Positions 1 through 5,159 of a stretch of 11,188 nucleotides of DNA are shown here, in pieces. The position numbers and the translations under genes are program-made. Each line of letters begins with the position of its first letter. Positions within the stretch are counted from its first letter, which is position 1. The notes below the pieces were generated by a model. It was not told the origin of the DNA, searched no databases, and saw only the letters and a list, made by a program, of their open reading frames with translations. The stretch spans positions 1 to 11,188 of the forward strand of contig WQXP01000021.1 in assembly GCA_009784765.1 (NCBI GenBank). The letters run 5' to 3'. The stretch is from Oscillospiraceae bacterium. GTDB lineage: Bacteria > Bacillota > Clostridia > Oscillospirales > Ruminococcaceae.

Positions 1-168
1 CTAACACGAAGCCTAAACGGAGTCCCCAAGACTCACGAAGAAATGAAATCATATACATTCAGAAGCGAAGCCTTCACGCGGATTCTTTGGGATGTAAATG
101 CACGGCTCGGCGCAAATATTTCACCTGATGACAAAGGAAATATGGCCAAGTTGAAAAATCCGAAATAA
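1..168 (+). CDS. 3' end of an unidentified gene (partial, mobile-element side)
   Basis: An open frame runs in from the window edge and stops at TAA 166-168, leaving 55 C-terminal residues. They are polar and basic, with the stretch YTFRSEAFTRILWDVNARLG and the ending KLKNPK. I do not recognise a family. Reasons to treat it as real: the frame is open from base 1, the composition is protein-like, and a strong intrinsic terminator starts 8 bases after the stop, as expected at the end of a transcription unit. It lies immediately upstream of the recombinase on the same strand, so it is probably another gene of the same mobile element. The putative -35 box of the recombinase promoter lies inside its last codons. 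Most of the gene is outside the window, so no function is assigned. Confidence 0.55.
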   Translation, partial: LTRSLNGVPKTHEEMKSYTFRSEAFTRILWDVNARLGANISPDDKGNMAKLKNPK

Positions 169-178
169 AGGCTATAAT
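151..178 (+). promoter_or_regulatory. Sigma-A type promoter of the recombinase gene
   Basis: TTGAAA (151-156) and a perfect TATAAT (173-178) are separated by 16 bases. Transcription should start near 185, giving a leader of about 35 bases before the recombinase ATG at 221. The -10 box overlaps the left arm of the terminator hairpin. A transcript starting here would therefore lack most of that arm and should not form the terminator. This is a vegetative-type promoter, with no sign of a sporulation-sigma consensus. Confidence 0.65.
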
Positions 179-210
179 AGAGGTAGGCATTCGCCTATCT
201 CTATTTTTTT
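177..210 (+). terminator. Intrinsic terminator of the upstream gene, interlocked with the recombinase promoter
   Basis: A 12-bp stem pairs 177-188 (ATAGAGGTAGGC) with 193-204 (GCCTATCTCTAT), with a 4-base ATTC loop and one G-T wobble. A run of seven T follows (204-210). This is a textbook Rho-independent terminator for the gene ending at 168. The recombinase Shine-Dalgarno GGAGGG (211-216) begins directly after the T run. Confidence 0.85.
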
Positions 211-220
211 GGAGGGACGC

Positions 221-1603
221 ATGGACAAGAAAATTGCAGCAATTTACATTCGCGTTTCCACGGACGCACAACGCGAAGAAGGCTATTCAATTGATGCGCA
301 AAAAGAAGCTCTCGCCGCCTACTGCGTCGCTAAAGGCATAAAAAACTACGACTTTTACATTGATGGCGGATTTACAGGGAGCAACATCGAACGCCCCGAA
401 ATGCAGCGGCTAATCGGCGATATAAAAAACGGGTTAATTGACTGCGTACTCGTCTACAAGTTAGACCGCCTTTCGCGTAGCCAAAAAGACACGCTGTACT
501 TAATTGAGGACGTGTTCAACCCCTACGGAGTCGCATTCATGTCACTCAACGAGAACATGGACACATCTACTCCGCACGGGCGTGCTATGCTGGGGATTTT
601 GTCGGCATTCGCACAGCTTGAGCGTGAAAATATCCGCGAGCGTACCCGCATGGGTATGAAAGAGCGTGTCAAGTCGGGGTTGTGGATGGGCGGCGGACGA
701 ATCCCCTACGGCTACGACTACGACAAGGAGCAGGGTATACTCGTACCAAACGAAGAGGCGGAGAATGTCCGCAAAATGTACGACCTATACTTGGAGGGGA
801 CATCTTTCAGCGGGATTGCAAGAATCATGGGTATGAAGTACGACAGACAGGTTATGATGATACTCGCCCGCAAGTCAAATGCGGGGTATATCGTCTACAA
901 CGACGAAGAGTACAAAGGTCAACACGAAGCGTTGATTTCTCTCGAAACATATCAGCGGACTATGGACATGATGCAGGAGCGGTCGGTCGTTCGCGAAACA
1001 TCGGGAAACTATCTGTTCACAGGGTTGATTCACTGCGGAAAATGCACGGCAAAAATGCGCTATCAAAAGTGGAACAAAAAAAGCGGTGAGTGTAAGATTA
1101 TTTGCTATTCTCATGACAAAAACAAACCTCACCTCATCAAAGACCCTAACTGCGATAATACCCGACAATGGGCGGCAGATGTCGAAGATGCGGTTATAAA
1201 AGACTTGTTTTCTTTTTCAGTGAAACTAACAGACTCTACCGAAACAAAAAGCTCCGACTTGTCTGTTACCGAAATTCTGAGCCGCCAATACGACGACATT
1301 TCTCGGAAAATCAAGCGGCTGTATAATCTTTACTCTGAGGACTCGGACGAGCTGTTACTTGAAACAATCGAAGAACAGCGGAAGAAACTCGCCGACATTC
1401 AGCGGCAAATCGAAATTGAGCGAGAACGCAGTGCAGTCAGCGATAAGATTGAGCGTGTCAAAAAGTCGTTGACTACTTTGAAAGAAACATGGGAGTTCAT
1501 GACGGCAGACGAGAAGAAGAATTTGATTCGCAGTTGTGTCGAGAAAGTCGTGATTACGGGAGATAATGTTGAGGTTTATTACAAGTTCGGCAATTTGACT
1601 TGA
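221..1603 (+). CDS. Large serine recombinase (site-specific integrase/excisionase)
   Basis: 460 residues. The N-terminal resolvase-type catalytic domain (about 5-150) begins with YIRVSTDAQ, giving nucleophile Ser13 and Arg11, and contains YKLDRLSRS near residue 80 and the QLERENIRERT helix near 132. A recombinase domain follows (about 155-260, with GRIPYGY), then a zinc ribbon with Cys272, Cys275, Cys295 and Cys311. A charged coiled-coil (about 345-440) completes the usual large serine recombinase architecture, and no key part is missing. Such enzymes join attP and attB by 2-bp staggered cuts and usually need a recombination directionality factor for excision. I chose ATG 221 (MDKK) because GGAGGG at 211-216 sits four bases upstream; the TTG at 209 would lie in the T run. 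It is the same class as SpoIVCA of the sigK skin element. The gene lies about 1.2 kb from the sigG junction, so it is the likely agent of that insertion. Confidence 0.93.
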   Translation: MDKKIAAIYIRVSTDAQREEGYSIDAQKEALAAYCVAKGIKNYDFYIDGGFTGSNIERPEMQRLIGDIKNGLIDCVLVYKLDRLSRSQKDTLYLIEDVFNPYGVAFMSLNENMDTSTPHGRAMLGILSAFAQLERENIRERTRMGMKERVKSGLWMGGGRIPYGYDYDKEQGILVPNEEAENVRKMYDLYLEGTSFSGIARIMGMKYDRQVMMILARKSNAGYIVYNDEEYKGQHEALISLETYQRTMDMMQERSVVRETSGNYLFTGLIHCGKCTAKMRYQKWNKKSGECKIICYSHDKNKPHLIKDPNCDNTRQWAADVEDAVIKDLFSFSVKLTDSTETKSSDLSVTEILSRQYDDISRKIKRLYNLYSEDSDELLLETIEEQRKKLADIQRQIEIERERSAVSDKIERVKKSLTTLKETWEFMTADEKKNLIRSCVEKVVITGDNVEVYYKFGNLT

Positions 1604-1628
1604 CGGTGAGATAATTATATGGTATACT
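1600..1628 (+). promoter_or_regulatory. Promoter of the kinase/partner cassette
   Basis: TTGACG (1600-1605) and TATACT (1623-1628) are separated by exactly 17 bases, a near-consensus sigma-A promoter. The -35 box overlaps the stop codon of the recombinase (1601-1603). The predicted start near 1635 leaves a leader of only about 15 bases, almost all of it ribosome binding site (a run of seven G at 1639-1645). The cassette can therefore be expressed independently of the recombinase. Confidence 0.65.
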
Positions 1629-1649
1629 GAAAGAAACAGGGGGGGTTAT

Positions 1650-2438
1650 ATGCAAGATTTACGATACTTGAACTGGTCGGTCAATCCGCACGGAACGAAA
1701 GGCACAGCAGGGACATTCCTGAAAGCGGAGCATGAGCGAAACTATTACAAACTCTCACAATACAACAAGGTTTCCAAAGTCTACGGGCATGAATCGGTAC
1801 TTGAGGCAATCGCTTGCAGGTTCATAGCTGCCCTCGGCATTGACTGCGTTAAGTATGATTTGATTCACGGACTTGTCAAAGTCGATGATGAGGAGTTTGA
1901 GACTTTTGCCTGCGTTTCGGAGGAATACAAGAAACAAGGCGAATCCAAGTTGAACTTGGATATATACTACGAAAAGCACAGAGAATCGGGAGAATCAACG
2001 ATTGAATTTTGCCATAGGTTAGGGTTCGAGTGTGTGATTAACGAATTACTGCTTGTGGATTTTATAATCGCAAGCCGTGACAGGCATGGAGCTAACATAG
2101 AGCTATTGAAAGATTTACAAGGCAATCTGCGAATCGCTCCCATATTCGACAACGGTGTGTCGCTGACTTCGCCGTATTACACCGAATCTGACTTAGAACG
2201 ATTTGACTGGAAAAGCGACATAGTCGGGAATAACTTCCTCGGGACACAGAGCCTCAGAGAAAACTTGAAGTATATTACAAATCCTGTGACTGTAAACGCT
2301 GTAGATGAAAGCACGATAAATGCTATTCTGAATGACTTTGAGGGCGTTCTGTCTGCAAAACACCTACAAACAATCAAAGAAATGCTACTATGGAGGTATG
2401 ACTATGCCAAACAGCAAAGCGTACTTGTTGAGAGATAA
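1650..2438 (+). CDS. Short HipA/CtkA-like serine/threonine kinase, putative toxin-type kinase
   Basis: 262 residues. The kinase signature is clear: SRDRHGANIELL (142-153) gives catalytic Asp144 and Asn149, and PIFDNGVSL (164-172) gives the metal-binding Asp167. Near the N-terminus, GTFLKA (21-26) and YYKLSQ (33-38) contain candidate ATP-binding lysines (Lys25 or Lys34), and ESVLEAIACRF (48-58) fits the helix carrying the paired glutamate. This matches compact HipA-related kinases such as H. pylori CtkA. It is far shorter than the roughly 440-residue E. coli HipA and lacks the N-terminal subdomain. HipA-type kinases phosphorylate translation factors or aminoacyl-tRNA synthetases and cause growth arrest; the target here is unknown. 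The start ATG follows a run of seven G with a 4-base gap. The next gene overlaps its 3' end by 35 bases, indicating co-expression. No HipB-like DNA-binding protein is adjacent. It is probably toxin or maintenance cargo of the element; the toxin role is inference. Confidence 0.75.
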   Translation: MQDLRYLNWSVNPHGTKGTAGTFLKAEHERNYYKLSQYNKVSKVYGHESVLEAIACRFIAALGIDCVKYDLIHGLVKVDDEEFETFACVSEEYKKQGESKLNLDIYYEKHRESGESTIEFCHRLGFECVINELLLVDFIIASRDRHGANIELLKDLQGNLRIAPIFDNGVSLTSPYYTESDLERFDWKSDIVGNNFLGTQSLRENLKYITNPVTVNAVDESTINAILNDFEGVLSAKHLQTIKEMLLWRYDYAKQQSVLVER

Positions 2439-2745
2439 CAACGCAGTCTACGGAAAGTTGTTTTATCAAGTAGACAACAAGGAATTTACAATAAACATTA
2501 ACGATGATGTGGACTTAAAGACCGCACCGTTGATGATTTCGGCGTTTGTGTCCGATGAAGACAGGACGATTCCGCCTGCGTGGGCTAAGAAGTGGGTTAA
2601 TGGTAGAATTATTCCGTCAAGCAGAGTGAACATTGCTTCGATTTTAGCAAAGAACGATATGAGCGAGTATGATGAAATGCAGATGTTGCTTTACACTAAT
2701 GGTCGCTGTCCGCAGGACGAGATGTGGATTGAGGAAGTGGTATAA
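2404..2745 (+). CDS. Small HipS-like partner of the HipA-like kinase
   Basis: 113 residues, no signal peptide or membrane segment. Start 2404 is preferred because GGAGG (2392-2396) lies 7 bases upstream; the in-frame ATG at 2398 would be only one base from it. The gene starts inside the kinase gene in another frame. The N-terminal half (AVYGKLFYQVDNKEFTIN, then APLMISAFV) loosely follows the order of features in subdomain 1 of HipA: V-G-x-L, a beta hairpin, then P-L-x-x-S. The C-terminal half has WVNGRIIPSSR, then EYDEMQMLL and TNGRCPQDEMWIEE, which I recall as recurring next to short HipA-like kinases in Firmicutes. I infer that it supplies the missing subdomain and may act as antitoxin or regulator, as HipS does in HipBST. 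That rests on pattern similarity read by eye and is not proven. Confidence 0.6.
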   Translation: MPNSKAYLLRDNNAVYGKLFYQVDNKEFTININDDVDLKTAPLMISAFVSDEDRTIPPAWAKKWVNGRIIPSSRVNIASILAKNDMSEYDEMQMLLYTNGRCPQDEMWIEEVV

Positions 2746-3092
2746 GCCGAAAATCCGCTTATACAGCGGATATACATATTATTTCGACAAGTAACAATCA
2801 TCGGGACTGCATACGTGCTGAACCGCACGTTCAGCGTTATATCGAAATTGTCAATTGCCTTGATTAGCCCGATACACCCGACTTGGAACAAGTCGTCGGG
2901 GTTTTCGCCGCGAGTCGAAAACCGTTGAATTACGCTGAGGACTAATCGCAGATTCCCGTTGATTAGTTCTTCCCGCGCTTTCATGTCGCCACCTTTTATA
3001 AGTTCAAGAAGCCGCATTTTTTCGGCCTCTTTCAGTACCTTTAAGTCGGCAGTGTTAATGCCGCTAATCTCGACTTTGTTGAAATACATCAC
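2691..3092 (-). CDS. sigG: 5' segment of sporulation sigma factor SigG, gene interrupted by the element
   Basis: Residues 1-99 match SigG closely: NKVEISGINTADLKVL at the N-terminus (typical of SigG, not SigF), ELINGNLRLVLSVIQRF, DDLFQVGCIGLIKAIDNFD and FSTYAVPMI. These cover the start of the protein and most of sigma region 2. After Ile99 (2796-2798) the frame continues for 34 unrelated residues encoded by the element and stops at 2691. The end of region 2 and all of regions 3 and 4, which bind the promoter, are missing. The full family length is about 260 residues. SigG directs late transcription in the forespore; this truncated product should be inactive. The rest of the gene should lie on the far side of the element, outside the window. 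The start is GTG 3092, or ATG 3087-3089 directly after it; AGGGGG lies 6 or 9 bases upstream. The gene upstream on this strand is a GH13 enzyme, not sigE as in Bacillus. Confidence 0.9.
   Translation of the reverse strand: MMYFNKVEISGINTADLKVLKEAEKMRLLELIKGGDMKAREELINGNLRLVLSVIQRFSTRGENPDDLFQVGCIGLIKAIDNFDITLNVRFSTYAVPMIVTCRNNMYIRCISGFSAYTTSSIHISSCGQRPLV
2753..2771. terminator. Hairpin between the cassette and interrupted sigG, possible bidirectional terminator
   Basis: A perfect 7-bp stem, ATCCGCT (2753-2759) and AGCGGAT (2765-2771), has a 5-base loop. It lies 7 bases after the partner gene stop. On the minus strand it is followed by TTTT, so it would best terminate transcripts running out of the interrupted sigG into the element. 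On the plus strand the tail is AU-rich but has no T run, so termination there is less certain. Confidence 0.5.
2790..2803. other. Element/sigG junction (putative att site core)
   Basis: On the minus strand the sequence reads as SigG through FSTYAVPMI (the Ile codon ATT is at 2798-2796), then leaves the family, where GEIRRYLRDN is expected. The crossover dinucleotide must lie in or beside this stretch. The exact core cannot be fixed from one junction; it needs the other end of the element or an unoccupied allele. The range given is an estimate. Confidence 0.6.
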
Positions 3093-3097
3093 AATGT

Positions 3098-3142
3098 TCC
3101 CCCTATCGTAACTGTCTAAAAACAGTATTGTCGATAGGGGGA
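3098..3142 (-). promoter_or_regulatory. sigG leader hairpin sequestering the ribosome binding site
   Basis: CCCCCTATCG (3099-3108) pairs perfectly with CGATAGGGGG (3132-3141), with one further A-T pair at 3098/3142. An inner stem forms between 3111-3115 and 3122-3126. In the minus-strand RNA the 3' arm of the long stem contains the AGGGGG Shine-Dalgarno of sigG, so the folded leader would block ribosome binding. No T run follows, so it is not a terminator. From memory, a translation-dampening leader hairpin has been described for B. subtilis sigG, which would fit. A GTATA motif just upstream (minus strand) could be a forespore-sigma -35 box, but a start at the matching -10 would cut the hairpin, so I do not call that promoter. 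Confidence 0.7.
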
Positions 3143-3193
3143 TTTGCTATACAGAATTTACAAAGTCAATATATGGGAAGTCGCCCCGGGGTG

Positions 3194-5092
3194 CTATTGC
3201 CCTGCATCAAGCTTGAACTTCACCGCGCCGAAATTGTAAGACGAAACGGAAAGCCGCCCTTTCTCGTCGCGAGTGCCGCGCAAAACTTCGCCGCCGCCTT
3301 TGCTGAACCCGCAAGGCTTAAACGCTGTTGTTCTTCTTGAACGATTGAGGTAGATTGTAACACCCTCGCCTAATTTGCGGTCTATGCGCGTAAGAACACA
3401 GTGTTGACGTGAAACTTCGACAAATCGCAGTTCGCCTTTTTCGAAGACGCGGCTGCTTTTGCGTACACGCGAAAGCTCTTTGGTAAACGCGATTACTTCT
3501 TTATTTTCCATGCTCCACGGATATGTGCGGCGATTGAAGGGGTCTTTGTAACCTTCTTGCCCTGCTTCATCGCCGTAATAAACGCAGGGAACCCCCGGCA
3601 GGAAGAACATCAGCGTCATCGCGCATTTGAGCAGCGCGACTCCGTAGAGGTATTCGGGTTCGTTAAGCGCGTTCTCTGCTTGCCACTGCCTGTCATTGTT
3701 ACCGACTTCTTTTCCCGCAAGCCGCGTAATCGCACGCTCAATGTCATGAGTGGAGAGGAAGTTCATGAGAATATCAACGCTCGGTTTGGGATAGTGGTCG
3801 AGAATCGTCATGACACCGTCGCGAAACTCGTTCGCAGAACCGTATTTGATGTAGTTCAAAATCGCTTCCTTGAAAGGGTAGTTCATAGTGCTGTCTAACT
3901 GCCCGCCTATGAGATAACGCCGACGCACACCATAGCTCTCTTTGGTCGTCGCATCTTCCCAAACTTCCCCGTAGATTACCTTGTCATTACCCTTAGCCTT
4001 GACTGCGACATTCAGCGCGTCAATGAACTCGTCGGGGAGTTCGTCCGCAACGTCGAGCCTCCAACCCATCGCCCCGAGGTCTAACCATTTCTGTAAAATC
4101 CCACCCTCACCGCAAATGTAGTTAGTGTATTCAGGATTATTTTCGTTCACATTCGGCAGCGTAGTCATTCCCCACCATGATTCATAAACATGAGGATAGT
4201 CCATCCAACAGAACCAGTTGCGATAAGGGCTTTCCGGGTCGCGATACGCGCCTTTATGTTCGCCGTATCTGCCGTTTTTGTTGAAGTAGATACTGTCCGC
4301 GCCGGTGTGGCTGAACACTCCGTCAAGAATAATGCCAATCCCCTTGGCTTTCGCGGCTTTACACAGCGAAACAAAGTCCGCTTCCGTGCCGAGCATACTG
4401 TCAACCCTCTCATAGTTAGCGGTATTGTATCTGTGATTTTCATGCGCCTCGAAAATCGGGTTCAAATACAACGCCGTCACGCCGAGTTCCGCAAGATAAT
4501 CGAGCTTTGACTCAATCCCTTTGAGATTCCCGCCGAAGTAGTCATTATTAGTAATCATTCCGTGTTCATTCGGTCGCCACACAGGAATCGCGTTCCAATC
4601 CGCGTGAATCACGCGGTCAAGGGCAGCGGGCGGAACTTCCGCTTTGTCTGACTTTGCGAACCTGTCCGGGAAAATCTGATACATAATCCCACCTTTGAGC
4701 CAGTCGGGCGTGTCAAATTCTGCGCCGTATACGGTGAGCTGGAAGAACTCGTTCCCGCCTTCATTCGCCCATGCACCCATATTTGTCCCGCTGCGCTTGA
4801 GTTCCGTGCGGTTGCCGTTTCGCATCGCCACGAAGTAGTAATAATGCACACCCGTGTTCTGCGGCGTGTAGGTGCAAGTATAAGTCGCGTAGGTGCTGTC
4901 TGCGTCGTCAGTAATCTCAAGGGCGATGTATCTTTCCTTGCTCGCAGGGCTGAGAATTACTATCTGCGGTTCTGTCACGTTCATCACCCTCGGGAATTTC
5001 AGCGTAAACTCACAAGCCGAGCTTTGCTTAATCGCCCCGAACGGCGATTTGTAGCGTTCGTCGAACGCATCGTAGATGGGTAGTGGCGTCAT
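3194..5092 (-). CDS. GH13 neopullulanase/cyclomaltodextrinase-type alpha-glucan hydrolase
   Basis: 632 residues, no signal peptide, so probably cytoplasmic. The N-terminal 125 residues form a beta-rich CBM34-like domain (SPFGAIKQS, then a Y-x-Y/F-x-F pattern near 71-88). The catalytic barrel starts near WLKGGIMYQIFPDRF (131-145). All four GH13 signature regions are present: DGVFSHTG (257-264), GWRLDVADEL (nucleophile Asp347), IYGEVWED (acid Glu376) and FLSTHD (transition-state Asp450). A C-terminal beta domain follows. The length and order fit neopullulanase, maltogenic amylase and cyclomaltodextrinase enzymes, which cut alpha-1,4 and some alpha-1,6 bonds in maltodextrins, pullulan or cyclodextrins; the exact specificity cannot be read. 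AAGGAG lies 9 bases before ATG 5092. It is 67 bases downstream of glgP with a terminator between, so it may depend on read-through or its own promoter. It probably removes branched or short glucans left by phosphorylase. Confidence 0.88.
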   Translation of the reverse strand: MTPLPIYDAFDERYKSPFGAIKQSSACEFTLKFPRVMNVTEPQIVILSPASKERYIALEITDDADSTYATYTCTYTPQNTGVHYYYFVAMRNGNRTELKRSGTNMGAWANEGGNEFFQLTVYGAEFDTPDWLKGGIMYQIFPDRFAKSDKAEVPPAALDRVIHADWNAIPVWRPNEHGMITNNDYFGGNLKGIESKLDYLAELGVTALYLNPIFEAHENHRYNTANYERVDSMLGTEADFVSLCKAAKAKGIGIILDGVFSHTGADSIYFNKNGRYGEHKGAYRDPESPYRNWFCWMDYPHVYESWWGMTTLPNVNENNPEYTNYICGEGGILQKWLDLGAMGWRLDVADELPDEFIDALNVAVKAKGNDKVIYGEVWEDATTKESYGVRRRYLIGGQLDSTMNYPFKEAILNYIKYGSANEFRDGVMTILDHYPKPSVDILMNFLSTHDIERAITRLAGKEVGNNDRQWQAENALNEPEYLYGVALLKCAMTLMFFLPGVPCVYYGDEAGQEGYKDPFNRRTYPWSMENKEVIAFTKELSRVRKSSRVFEKGELRFVEVSRQHCVLTRIDRKLGEGVTIYLNRSRRTTAFKPCGFSKGGGEVLRGTRDEKGRLSVSSYNFGAVKFKLDAGQ

Positions 5093-5125
5093 AGTTGTTT
5101 TCTCCTTGTTTTAGTGTGTAAAAGA

Positions 5126-5149
5126 AAGGCGCGGCAAACACCGCGCCTT
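5126..5149 (-). terminator. Intrinsic terminator after glgP
   Basis: A perfect 9-bp GC-rich stem, AAGGCGCGG (5126-5134) and CCGCGCCTT (5141-5149), has a 6-base loop. In the minus-strand RNA it is followed by a U-rich tail (UUUCUUUU). It lies just after the glgP stop and before the GH13 ribosome binding site, so it should reduce transcription into the GH13 gene. Confidence 0.8.
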
Positions 5150-5159
5150 CGTTAAAAAG

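Larger units (their letters stand above)
1..2797. mobile_element. Right-hand end of an integrative element inserted in sigG (left end outside window)
   Basis: The DNA left of about 2797 interrupts sigG within codon 99 or next to it. It carries a large serine recombinase, a HipA-like kinase cassette and the end of at least one more gene, all on the strand opposite to the host genes. A single-gene recombination system next to one element edge, splitting a conserved gene, is the layout of skin-type elements, site-specific prophages and integrative conjugative elements. The other end and the remaining cargo are not visible, so size and class (prophage remnant, ICE or IME) cannot be decided. The kinase cassette is visibly AT-richer than the host genes to the right. 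Confidence 0.8.

Noticed and set aside
682..1089. An alternative-frame reading inside the recombinase gene
   Set aside because: It lies entirely within the recombinase and zinc-ribbon coding region, with no start signals of its own.
2691..3092. Assignment of the truncated sigma factor to sigF
   Set aside because: The NKVEISGINTADL start and the NGNLRLVLSVIQRF form are typical of SigG; SigF has a different N-terminus and reads more like MRLVWSVVQRF.
3098..3142. The leader hairpin as a terminator of the GH13 gene
   Set aside because: No U-run follows on the minus strand and the stem contains the sigG ribosome binding site, so a translational role fits better.
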